Shown here one piece after another: positions 21,701-30,000 of a stretch of 30,000 nt of DNA. The first letter of the stretch is position 1; every line of letters starts with the position of its first letter. This DNA comes from Stramonita haemastoma (Eukaryota; Mollusca; Gastropoda; Neogastropoda; Muricidae): NCBI GenBank assembly GCA_030674155.1, contig CM060339.1:35831456-35861455 (forward strand). Direction: 5' to 3'. Below the pieces are notes generated by a model. The model worked only from the letters and a program-made list of their open reading frames with translations. It made no database searches and had not been told where the DNA came from. The translations under genes were made by a program, and so were the position numbers.

Positions 21701-21748
21701 GCTATTTTATCGGAAGGAAAGCAGTACAGTGTAGGCAAACAAAATCCA
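15784..21748 (+). repeat. Satellite family B, forward array (~390-bp monomers)
   Basis: Monomer landmark gccaaaaaggtgcggtttgg recurs near 16054, 16528, 16916, 17307, 17700, 18090, 18480, 18867, 19232, 19598, 19980, 20360, 20753, 21140 and 21515, mostly 365-393 bp apart. The first interval is 474 bp. Each monomer has the order aaagagccgttttcaggccc, ggttacagaccccgaggcac, tatgcatactcc, cgacgtgtgtggcgccggac, ccctcaagagctgagaaagc, gtacagtgta, atatgatgcacca, aaactgcagggtgcccgcc, a CA/GC tract and gcatgcatacccaccccc. Order and many words match family A, so the families share an ancestor. Open frames run through several monomers on both strands with no start, splice or codon evidence for a gene. Confidence 0.9.
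16193..16276 (+). repeat. A-type segment embedded in a B monomer
   Basis: The monomer starting at 16054 carries about 83 extra bases beginning cttgcacacttacagacccc and running to ggatgtggcgtatgtgg. These bases are nearly identical to the A/B junction at 15728-15812. The corresponding monomer at 17307 lacks them. It is a recombinant unit. Confidence 0.75.
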
Positions 21749-22600
21749 CTTTGCCCAAACGCACTTTTTGACCAGGTAGGTGCACGCGGAGCGCGCAGGT
21801 GTTTGCAGTGTGTTTGGTTGTGGCCGCATGGAGGGACCCTGCACTGGCTTTGGTGCATGATATTGCTGTATATTGTCACTATTATTGGGCCCGCCCTGCT
21901 GGTTTTTGTGGCGTACACCCTAGCAGTTTCCTTCAGAGCTACTCTTACGCTTTGAGGCACGGAGTCCCACGAGTCCGGCGTCACAATCCTGGAAAATGTA
22001 GAGAGTGTATGCATGCTGTGCCAATTGGTATTGGTGCCTTGGGTCTGTAACCGTAGCAAAAGTCGAGGTAGGATTGGCCTGAAAACGACTCTTTAGGAAC
22101 CGTCCTTTGCCCAAAACCGCACCTTTTTGGCCTGGGGTGGGTATGCGAGCGCGCATGTGCGCGGCGCAGGTGTTTGTCAGTGTGTTTGTTGTGTGTGCGC
22201 ATGTGAGGGGACCCTGCACTTGGCTTTGGTGCATGATATTGCTGTATATTGTCATCTATTATTTGCGCACTGCCTTGGTTTTTGTGGCGTACACCCTAGC
22301 AGATTTCCTTGCAAGAAACTAGCTTTCTCAGCTTTGAGAGCCGCGGAGTCGCCACGAGTCCGGCGCCACACACCTGCAAAACGGTAGGAGAGGGTGTATG
22401 TATACAGTGCCATATTGTCTTGGTGCCTTCGGGGTCTGTAGCCGTGCAAAGATGGGGTAGGACGGGCCTGAAAACGACTCTATGGGTCCCGTCTTTGCCA
22501 CAAACCGCACCTTTTTTGGCCCTGGGTTGGGTATGCGTGCGCGCACCGCGCAGCGCGCGCGAGGTGTTTGTCATGTGTTTCTTTATGTGCGTGCATGTAT
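21749..22600 (-). repeat. Satellite family B, inverted block
   Basis: From about 21749 the B landmarks appear as reverse complements: ctttgcccaaacgcactttt (21749), gcatgatattgctgtatatt (21856, 22233), gctttctcag (22322), aggacgggcctgaaaacgac (22458), aaccgcacctttttggc (22114) and again near 22505. There are about two full inverted monomers and the start of a third. The third fades into tatg/CATA repeats at about 22600. The forward neighbour stops mid-monomer after gtacagtgta. Confidence 0.85.
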
Positions 22601-22611
22601 GTTTGCATACT

Positions 22612-22968
22612 ATATACATACATGGATACATACATGGATATATACATGGATAATACATGGATAATAAAAATAACTACATACATACATACATACATACATA
22701 CAATACATACATACTACATACATACATACATACATACATACATACATACATACATACATACATACATACATACATACATACATACATCATACATACATAC
22801 ATACATACATACATACACAACATAACATCATACATACATACATACATACATACATACATACATACATACATACATACATACATACATACATACATACATC
22901 AACATACATACATACATACATACATACATACATACATACATACATACATACATACATACATACATACG
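22612..22968. repeat. (CATA)n tetranucleotide microsatellite
   Basis: About 80 CATA/TACA units with occasional phase slips and a ggata-containing edge (22620-22660). Tyr-Ile-His-Thr open frames across it are repeat by-products. Confidence 0.97.
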
Positions 22969-22979
22969 ACATCATACGC

Positions 22980-23115
22980 ATACGATAGACTAGATAATAG
23001 ATAGATACATAATAGATAGATAATAGATAGATAGATAATAGATAGATACGATAGATAATAATAATAGATAATAAAATAGATATAGGTAGTAGGTAGGTAG
23101 GTAGATAGGTATGGT

Positions 23116-23178
<63 letters not shown>

Positions 23179-23220
23179 TAGATAGATAGGATAGATAGAG
23201 TAGTAGTATAGATAGGTAGG

Positions 23221-23263
<43 letters not shown>

Positions 23264-23264
23264 G

Positions 23265-23301
<37 letters not shown>

Positions 23302-23302
23302 T

Positions 23303-23353
<51 letters not shown>
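22980..23353. repeat. (TAGA)n tetranucleotide microsatellite
   Basis: TAGA units directly follow the CATA array, imperfect at first (TAATAGA, TAGG variants) and nearly perfect from 23116 to 23353. Confidence 0.97.
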
Positions 23354-23460
23354 CCACACTAAAACCAGGCCATTTTTTTAATTCCAAATTCTTGGCATGT
23401 ATTTCTATTCTTAAGAAGAAACTGGTGAAAAACAAATAAAAGAGAAAACACTCCGGTCCT

Positions 23461-23499
23461 CCCCCCCCCCCCCCCCCTCCACCACCACCACCACCACCC
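23461..23499. repeat. Poly(C) run followed by (CCA)n
   Basis: A run of about 16 C is followed by tccaccaccaccaccaccacc. Confidence 0.95.
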
Positions 23500-23860
23500 A
23501 AACTCAGATAGCGCCATGGTCAGACAAAAGAAAATATGAACAACATGAAAGAGGAAGGAAGAATATCAAGTTAGACCTATAACACAAAAGTCTTACATGC
23601 CATATTCATATAGACAAACCGAAAGAATATCATGATAAAACTGTGTTTTAAAAACGGTATGTCGGCTAGCATAGTTGTATTTATTTTATAATATTTGAAA
23701 CTGGGTCCTCAGCACACCTGTAGTTGTGTGGTTCGTGTACGTGTATCCTCGCTTCCCTGTCTATCAGTGTGTCTGTTAGTCTGAGAGTCGTACATCTGTC
23801 CACTACCTTTCTCAATAACTGGCGATACGAGAGAAAGAAAGACAGACCGATAGATACATG
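23500..23860. other. Spacer
   Basis: AT-rich sequence between microsatellites. No gene or element is recognised. Confidence 0.5.
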
Positions 23861-23931
<71 letters not shown>

Positions 23932-23945
23932 GACAGACGACAGAC
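23861..23945. repeat. (ACAG)n microsatellite
   Basis: About 17 perfect ACAG units are followed by two ACAGACG variants. Confidence 0.97.
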
Positions 23946-24052
23946 AGAAAGAATATTAAAGAAAAAAAATAAATGGACACAATCAAAATAATTCTAACTA
24001 GGAAAACATGCAAACTACATTCAACCTACAGGTGTGTTTTCTTATGTATTCC

Positions 24053-24143
24053 TGTTGTTGTTGTTGTTGTTGTTGTTTTAATGAAATTTTGTATATGATT
24101 GTCGCGAACGCGCGCGCGCGCGTGCGTGCGTGCGTGCGTGTGT

Positions 24144-24204
<61 letters not shown>

Positions 24205-24220
24205 TGTGTGTGTGGGGTGT
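24053..24220. repeat. (TTG)n then (CG)n/(GTGC)n/(GT)n compound microsatellite
   Basis: Seven to eight TTG units (24053-24076) are separated by about 30 bases from an alternating purine-pyrimidine block. That block moves from CG to GTGC to GT between 24108 and 24216. Confidence 0.95.
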
Positions 24221-24540
24221 TAAGATAGGTAAAGAAGATATTTTTTGTGGTTGAAACAATTGCAAATACTTTTTTCTGAATGAGGATTTTGGGAGCACAC
24301 AGTGATACGTCGCACAGACAAACTGAAATTAATGTTGGCAAAAATCAGAACTGGATTAAAAGGGAGACAATAATACAGTTAAACCAATATCCTGTTCTTG
24401 CTTCCCTTAGACCATAGATCTTCCAACCAGAGCAACAAGGGAGACGGACCCTAGTCCCCCTAGCCCCACATAATCATCATTCTATTTTATTTTTTATCTA
24501 TTCTTTTATATTCATTTACTCTTTATACCGAGGATAATGG
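24221..24540. other. Spacer
   Basis: AT-rich sequence. Nothing recognisable. Confidence 0.5.
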
Positions 24541-24825
24541 AATAAGCACTCATGTGCTTTTTGCCATCCAGTCCCCGTGTGTATGCAGTTTTGTAAATCT
24601 TGTCATCTGTTCCCACCAGCACACAATGGCCTACTCTTACGAAAAGCGGAAAAGGATTTAACATGTTCGCAAGATGTTGTGCGTGCATTCGCACGCTGGG
24701 CCTCGGTTTATAGTCTCATCCGAAGGACTTTTGGGGAGAGTGGAGTCAGCACTGATGTTAACTCCAGGGGAAAATCCCCTCGAACGGGAATCGAACCCGG
24801 GTCGTCAAATTGTTAAATTTTATGC
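24541..24825 (-). mobile_element. SINE-like element (family 2), best copy
   Basis: On the minus strand the head at about 24816 reads gacccgggttcgattcccgt, a perfect pol III B box. It is followed by ggggattttcccctggagtt, then ggatgagactataaaccgag, and a body ending near 24541. Relatives are at 270-530 (plus, eroded), 27345-27490 (plus) and 27955-28005 (minus, fragment). It lies at the left edge of the family C satellite. Confidence 0.7.
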
Positions 24826-25880
24826 ATACCAACAATAAGGCGTATTTCGAGAAGATGTGACGAAGGGTCAGTTTGAATTCCGTCCTACCCCGACTTTTCC
24901 ATAATAACAGAGCTGACGGCACCAAAAGAGTGCTTTACTGCACGCATACACACTTTACTACATCTTTGATGTGGGTGGCACCGGTCTTGTGGCGACACCA
25001 AAGCCCAGAAGAGGGCAGTCCGGCTTTAATATAGCAAAGTTGTTCGAACGAAAGCTGGTGCAGTGTACGCAATGATACATAGTAGTACATAGAATATCAT
25101 TGATAGGGTCCTAATATACAATGATTATGATGCACCAGGGCCAAGTGCAGGGCCACCGCCACATGCACACGTACAAAAATACGCAAACACATCCCATGCA
25201 AGCATGGGCGTGCATACCCCACCCCCTACTCCCTCAAGAATAAAGCGTATTTCGAGATGTGACAAGAGAGTGCTGTACTGTATGCATACACACTTTCCTA
25301 GCATCTTTCATATGCATGGCACTGGTCTTGTGGCGAGACCACAGCCCCAAAGGGGGCAGCCTAGCTCAATATACGAAGTCTGTGGGACGAAAACTGGTAC
25401 AGTGTACGCAACAATACATAGTATTACACATAATATTAATGATAATGTACTATATGATGACCACAGCACAGTGCAGTACCGTCACCACACGCACAAACAA
25501 AAAACCGCACAAAAACTAGCGCGCGCACTTATGCACACTCGCATACACAAACCAAGAACAAGGCACATATCGAATGTGACAAAAAGGTCTGTTTGAGTCT
25601 CGTCCTACCCCAACTTTTGCGCAGTAACAGAGCCCACGGCATCATGAGAGTGCTCTACAGATTCATACACACTTTACTATCATCTTTGATCTGCCTGGCG
25701 CTGTTCTTGTGGCGACACCACAGCCCCGAAGAGGGCAGCCTGCCTTGAATATAGCATATCTGTCAGAATGAAAGCTGACACAGTGTACACAACAATAAAT
25801 TAGTATTAAACATAATATTAATGATAATATATACAATATGATGCACTACAGAACAGTGCAGGGCCGTTGCCACACGCACA
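24826..25880 (+). repeat. Satellite family C, three diverged monomers
   Basis: Three copies start near 24835, 25233 and 25555, each with aaggc.tat.tcga..atgtgac. Shared blocks are cgtcctaccccgacttttcc (first and third), tgcatacacactttac, gcaccggtcttgtggcgaca, a gaggggcag-like block, aactggtacagtgtacgcaa, atgatgcacca and the CA tract. The middle unit is shorter and lacks the ccgacttt block. Many words match families A and B in the same order (tgtggcgacacc, tacagtgta, atgatgcacca), so C is a third branch. Confidence 0.8.
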
Positions 25881-26533
25881 CATACATTTCTGAAAGCAGC
25901 CTACAAATCACTACCCAAAGAAAAACCCAAAGGGTAAAACGTTTGTGACCAGCTGAACAAAACCTTGAATCTGAACGCAACTGTGCGTGTGTTGTGTCGT
26001 AAAGTGGTGAAGGTCGTAAAGTGAACATGCTCAAGAGAGTAAGAACTTGTCCCTGGTTCTGAACTTCCTGTGGAAACTTAATAAACTTCTCCTTCCCTTT
26101 ACCAGATGGCTGCCAGTACACAGACAGCAAATTGCTAAACAAAGGAATCTGAATCTGGCATTCTCCTTAGGAGCGTGCATATCAATAGAACAACAGATTT
26201 TACTCGGAAAGTCAGGGAGTCTTGTATTCGTTTTGAGTCTGCTGTCTCAAATTAGCTTTTTTCTATGTTGTATCTTTTTATGGCCATCATTTTGAGTCGG
26301 TTTTTCAAGCCTATTGACAGAAAGCGGTGTGCTGGGCAGTTTAGAAATAATGTCCAGTTTCATTTAGACCAGGTTGGGGTTGTTTTGCAGTTGAAGGTCT
26401 GACTTCAGTTAGGGACAGGAAACACATTTAGCGACACAACACACACGTGCAAATCATGTCTCTGTGGAGGTAGGTCAGGTGAGTTGATTTGATTTTTCTT
26501 TTTTCTTTTCTTTTTCTTTGCCATTTCAAACAG
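25881..26533 (+). other. Non-repetitive region upstream of gene 2 exon
   Basis: No clear exon. A possible acceptor at 26102-26104 (ctccttccctttaccag) opens a frame of about 60 codons to 26295, but no convincing donor is seen and it is left uncalled. The strong pyrimidine tract at 26490-26520 belongs to the next exon. Confidence 0.4.
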
Positions 26534-26665
26534 CCTGACATCTGCATGCACTGTGGACCACTTGACCAGCTGGCAAAACAAGATGTGTGGGATTCTGAAC
26601 ATCAACATCATGTTTGGGCTGTTGTCTTTTCTTTTTTATAAAGACTATGAAGAAGAGCAGTACTG
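26534..26665 (+). CDS. Gene 2, exon with a transmembrane segment
   Basis: A long pyrimidine tract (tttttcttttcttttctttttc type, 26490-26520) and aaacag (ending 26533) precede a 132-nt block ending in a strong donor, TG|gtaagt. Of the three frames only the one entering with one base stays open to the donor; it leaves with two bases (phase 2-2, 43 codons). The peptide starts LTSACTVDHLTSWQNK. It then has about 19 hydrophobic residues (MCGILNINIMFGLLSFLFY) flanked by Lys on both sides, and a short acidic tail KDYEEEQYW. This fits a single-pass or last membrane segment. The family is not recognised and upstream exons are not found. Reading through the donor gives TGG TAA, so unspliced RNA would end the protein at the same Trp. 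Confidence 0.45.
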
Positions 26666-27344
26666 GTAAGTAACTTTTTTATTTAGAATTTGACAATATT
26701 GAAAAACCGGCTGTAAGAAGCAGGAGCATCTGAATATCTTTCCCATTATAATAGGAGTAAGGGTTTAGGCTTTCTTTAGGGGGAGGTAGGAGTTAAGATC
26801 TTAAACTCACACTAAAAACTTTCCCTTATATCCTGCTTTAACTTTATGACCAAAACTATTTTAACTAGAACGTCTGGCTCTGTGTGTGTGCGTGCGTGCG
26901 TGCGTGCGTGCGTACGTGTGTGTGTGTGTGTGGTCGTGCGCGCGTGCGCGCGTGAGAATGCGTATTCGTGACAGTACCAAACCATTTTGGCTCATGACAC
27001 AACTGTGCCCTCCATTTTGCAACACCACAGAATAGGCCTGGTTGGTTTATGACACAACCAGACCACATCAGACTCTTCGTTAAGGTCCCGTTTGTGAACA
27101 CACCAGATCACTCCTTGCCTTCAAGAGCAACATTTCTCGGCAGCAGTTGTCAAGACATTTACAAAAGCAGGTTTTTCCTCCCCAAGTTCTAATACAAATA
27201 TCAATCTATACTTTAAGGCCTTGTCAAATGGAAAAAGAAAGATTTTTGGATACACGATCTTCATATTTAATGGTAGGCAGGCATCTTTACACCCACAGGT
27301 GCAAATAGACATCTTGTGTTTTAAGACATGTTCATGCTTCAAAC
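26666..27344 (+). other. Gene 2 intron, first part, with (GTGC/GT)n
   Basis: An alternating GT/GTGC tract lies at 26881-26953. The rest is unremarkable AT-rich sequence. Confidence 0.5.
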
Positions 27345-27490
27345 TGAATGTCAAAGTCATTCGGATGAGACTATAAACTGAGGCCCTGTGTGTGAACGCA
27401 CGCAGAACATCTTGCGCACACGTTAAAACCACGTTCCGCCTTTCGGAAGAGCAGGCCATCGTGTGCCGGTAGGAGCGGATGACAAAATTA
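27345..27490 (+). mobile_element. SINE-like fragment (family 2)
   Basis: The stretch from cggatgagactataaactga to ggagcggatgacaaaatt matches the reverse complement of 24590-24735. Shared words include gaacatcttgcg against caacatcttgcg, ccgcctttcggaagagcagg, and gcggatgacaaaat. The head is missing. Confidence 0.65.
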
Positions 27491-27559
27491 AAAAAACAAC
27501 AACAGCAGCATGCACACAGGTGTCGTCTTTAGACACCATCCCTGAGAAAAAAAAAAAAG

Positions 27560-27668
27560 GGTAGACGCTGCACATGTGGCGACGCGCTCTCCCGGGAGAG
27601 CAGCCCGAATTTTACGCCGAGAAATATGCTGTGACATAAAGTGGTATAAAATAAAATAAAATAAATTT
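27560..27668 (+). mobile_element. SINE (family 1) tail half
   Basis: The stretch from gggtagacgctgcacatgtg through gggagagcagcccgaatttt to tataaaataaaataaaataa equals the tail half of the element at 13072-13494 read on its own strand. It ends in a (AAAAT)n-type tail. It directly follows a family 2 fragment, so this may be one chimeric insertion. Confidence 0.7.
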
Positions 27669-27950
27669 TCTTGCTGAAAGTTTTTGCAGGGCAGTTTTGA
27701 TGTTTTCACAACAGAAATGACAATAAGGATAAATGGAATAATGATTTTTTTTGCCTGTTGTCTAAATGTTTGTGAATTTTAACATCTATCATTGTTTTCC
27801 TTCTCCGGCTAGTGCTTCAAGGTTCACTGAAGTTGAGATTTTGTGTAAGCGACCGTTTTTACCCACCGTTAAGGTAGCCGCATTCCGAGTTCAAGAATGA
27901 TGTCTAAACACAACACCTATGGGCCTGCGGTTCTAAAAAAAAATTCACCC
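27669..27950 (+). other. Gene 2 intron, unremarkable part
   Basis: AT-rich. No element is recognised. Confidence 0.4.
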
Positions 27951-27954
27951 GTTC

Positions 27955-28005
27955 CTACCGGCACAGAACGGCCAACTCTTCCCAAAGGCGGAACGAGTTT
28001 TAACG
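27955..28005 (-). mobile_element. Short SINE fragment (family 2)
   Basis: cctaccggcacagaacggcc and cccaaaggcggaacgagttt match the reverse complement of 27420-27475 (cctaccggcacacgatggcc, cgaaaggcggaacgtggttt). Confidence 0.55.
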
Positions 28006-28261
28006 TGTTGTTGTTGTAGTCATTTTAAAGTCTATCCACACTTGCTGATATTAAACATTTGTTGTGACGCAGTTTAGATTGCTTGACTCTACATTTATGA
28101 GTTGTGCTTGGCGTTTTCTTGAAAGAAAAATATGGACAATAAGTAAATAAATAAATAATCGATATTTTAATACAATAAAGTTGCGTGTCATTATTCATGT
28201 GTTAAAGACTGGAGGATTTGAATCTTATATTATCGCTTCTATCAATGATGTCATTGTTGTC

Positions 28262-28625
28262 CTTATTGGTAATTGGGGGGATCAGTGTTCTTGCGTTTGA
28301 TCCCCGTTTTTGCCCGAAAATTTACCCCATCCACTAGACTGTGAGTGGTGATCTGTGTGCACGTCTTTCGGATCAAATAGTGAACAAGGTCTTGCATGCA
28401 ACACGGATTCAGAGCAAGTAAAAGTACCCATGACACCAGAAAGTGTTCTCTATCAAAATTCTGTAGAAAAAGGCACTCTAATGGGAAGCAAATACACTTA
28501 AGAGCAGGACCTTTTTTATTTTTTAATGAATGGCACTGCTTTTTGTGGCAACGCACCTCTCTCCCTCCTGGGAGAGAAGCCCAAATTTCACGCAGATAAA
28601 TATGCTGAGACTGGAAATAAAATTA
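28262..28625 (+). mobile_element. SINE (family 1), near full length
   Basis: The plus-strand head contains cgtttgatccccgtttttgc (degenerate B box). The body has actgtgagtggtgatctgtg, tcggatcaaatagtgaac, caaaattctgtagaaaaagg and gggagagaagcccaaatttc. It ends with an A-rich ctggaaataaaattaaactc. Every block has a counterpart in the element at 13072-13494, in the same order. The open frames on both strands are remnants of the SINE. Confidence 0.75.
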
Positions 28626-28864
28626 AACTCAATTTTCAAGAGCTATAGTACTAGGAAATGTATAGATCAAAATATTTTTTCACTAAAAATTGGTTTCGAC
28701 TGTGGGAGGGGCATCTATAATACATGCTAATATATTTCCCTTCTGTAGATTTTTGTTAATGGTAAGACCAACTTCAAAAGCATCCACAATGTATTGACCA
28801 TGAAATTTGCCATAGACTAGTATCAAACTTTCCCCGGCAACAGTGATGTTTTTTTCTTGCCCCT

Positions 28865-29012
28865 CTGGCTGGTGGCCCCACAGCGGCCTGACATTGATAG
28901 TCTCCCTATGGACTTTTGACCCTGAAAATGCCACACATTTCTTTGCATGGCTGTGGCGGAAAGATTGAAATTAGCAGGGCGGGAACAGTAGGAGTGAAAC
29001 GTCACAGAAGAT
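28865..29012 (-). repeat. Dispersed repeat, copy 2
   Basis: The reverse complement matches 950-1130 block by block (tttcaatctttccgccacag, cagggtcaaaagtccatagg, ggccaccagccagaggggca). This copy is cleaner than copy 1. Class unknown. Confidence 0.6.
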
Positions 29013-29350
29013 GCAACAAAAAAATATTGTTGGAACTTCATACCCTGTAAGTTCTTCAGACAAGACTCTGAACCCAGGTTCTGTGTGCGAACGTGGCAGA
29101 ACATGTTGAACACATGTCAGAAGACCTTTTGGTAGGACATCTTGCACGCACGCCAGAAGACTTTTTTTCATAATTATTTCTAAAGAATCTGCCGAAAGAG
29201 ATAACGAAAAGACAGGATCATGGAACAAAGTATAAATAATGAAAACCCATAATTAAAAAACACAAAACTTTCAGCAACTGCTCACAGTTTTGCCATGGGC
29301 ATTGTGCTATAGATCTGTAGTAGCCAGTTGCTCATGTTGTTTTCCACCAG
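29013..29350 (+). other. Gene 2 intron, last part
   Basis: Parts of 29080-29165 resemble family 2 SINE wording (tgtgcgaacgtggcagaaca) but too loosely to call. The 3' end, gttgttttccaccag, is a normal acceptor. Confidence 0.4.
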
Positions 29351-29462
29351 GTCTTCCCCACTCCTCCTGGACCTGTCCACTGCAGGCTGTGAAGACACCA
29401 GCAGCACGATGCTGGAGCACAGGGCCCAGTGGACTTGTCCTCACCCACATGACTTAACCTGA
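29351..29462 (+). CDS. Gene 2, possible terminal coding exon
   Basis: After acceptor tgttgttttccaccag (ending 29350) the sequence becomes GC-richer. It is open, in the frame entering with one base, for 36 codons to TGA at 29460-29462. That phase is exactly what the exon ending at 26665 needs: TG plus G gives Trp. The peptide starts SSPLLLDLSTAGCEDTSSTM and ends CPHPHDLT. It is polar and would be the cytoplasmic or extracellular tail after the membrane segment. I see no AATAAA between 29463 and 30000. The evidence is one splice site, phase match and base composition only. Confidence 0.33.
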
Positions 29463-29579
29463 CCTATGTAAGACCGATAGGGAGGACGGTAATAACCGGA
29501 GACAAGGAGCAACGCTTGAACACAACCCTGAAGGGTCGTATGTCTGAAGGCCAATATACTCGGTAGAAGTCCCTGAAGT

Positions 29580-30000
29580 TAAAAGTCCTAGAAAAGTCCT
29601 TAAATGGCAAACTCCTGGAAAAAAACAAGCCCCTGAAGGGCAGAAACATGCAAAACAGGCCCTGAAGGGCAGAAACATGCAAAACAGGCCCCTGAAGGGC
29701 AAAATCATGCATGCAAAACAGGCCCCTGAAGGAAAAAAAAACACATGCAAAACAAGCCCCTGAAGGGCAGACTCGTAATGCACTACAGGCCCCTGAAGGG
29801 CAAAATCCTGTGAGACCAGCCCCTGAAGGGCACACTCTTAAAAGACCAGCCCCTGAAGGGCACACTCCTAAAAGACCAGCCCCTGAAGGGAACACTCCTA
29901 AAAGACCAGCCCCTGAAGGGCACACGCCTAAAAGACCAGCCCCTGAAGGGCACACTCCTGAAAGACCAGCCCCTGAAGGGCACACTCCTGAAAGACCAGC
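29580..30000. repeat. 30-bp minisatellite, runs off the window
   Basis: The unit core is CCCCTGAAGGGCACACTCCT followed by AAAAGACCAG (30 bp). Units on the left (29580-29780) are irregular in length and vary (aaacatgcaaaacagg forms). From about 29800 they are regular 30-mers that become nearly identical towards the edge. The 10-residue-periodic minus-strand frame is a shadow of the 30-bp period. Confidence 0.93.

Noticed and set aside
11521..22600. CENP-B-box-like site in the satellites
   Set aside because: TTTCGGGCCC and ATCGGGTACAG were compared by eye with the CENP-B pattern TTCGNNNNANNCGGG. The required spacing is not present.
22657..23359. Tyr/Ile/His/Thr and Leu/Ser/Ile/Tyr repeat proteins
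   Set aside because: They are translations of CATA and TAGA microsatellites on both strands.
26105..26295. Possible exon after ctccttccctttaccag
   Set aside because: The frame is open but hydrophobic and without a usable donor. The phase relation to the next exon could not be established.
29464..29985. 173-codon minus-strand frame with a CPSGAGLLGV-type repeat
   Set aside because: The 30-bp unit is divisible by three, so all frames repeat. No splice or start evidence, and the left units are irregular.

Overview
The window is eukaryotic, non-coding-rich nuclear DNA, most likely from a marine gastropod mollusc. The reasons are phase-consistent GT-AG exons in AT-rich introns, very dense microsatellites, and several tRNA-headed SINE-like repeats whose core wording I associate from memory with gastropod genomes. 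No rRNA, tRNA, bacterial operon, CRISPR array or transposase gene is visible. The exact species cannot be read from the sequence.

Layout. (1) 1-6358: the 3' part of a plus-strand gene (gene 1). Four exons are supported: 687-785, 2138-2347, 2946-3188 and 5798-5955. All joins are phase 1. They encode a polar, low-complexity, tyrosine-motif-bearing segment that looks like a cytoplasmic tail. Exon 1 carries an ITAM-like tyrosine pair. Exons 2 and 3 are a tandem duplication, each ending in the same SLYLTP motif. The last exon runs into a 33-bp (11-codon) Glu/Lys-rich tandem repeat that has been frame-shifted and stopped. (2) 6359-9300: AT-rich 3' flank or intergenic DNA containing one MITE-like element (8566-8987). 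(3) 9302-10725: a 31-bp minisatellite of about 46 copies. (4) 11521-22600: about 11 kb of satellite DNA in two related families. Family A has a ~590-bp composite monomer at 11521-15830 and is interrupted by a SINE at 13072-13494. Family B has a ~390-bp monomer at 15784-21748, followed by an inverted block of B at 21749-22600. (5) 22610-24220: tetranucleotide and dinucleotide microsatellites. (6) 24541-25880: a SINE and three monomers of a third, diverged satellite relative (family C). (7) 25880-30000: a probable second plus-strand gene (gene 2), with a transmembrane exon at 26534-26665 and a phase-compatible terminal exon at 29351-29462, with SINEs in the intron. A 30-bp minisatellite (29580-30000) runs off the window end.

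The most interesting items are the gene 1 tail, the composite satellite superfamily (A, B, C) with recombinant monomers, a higher-order repeat and an inversion junction, and the membrane exon of gene 2 whose splice donor overlaps a stop codon. All coordinates and translations were worked out by eye. No alignment or database search was run.
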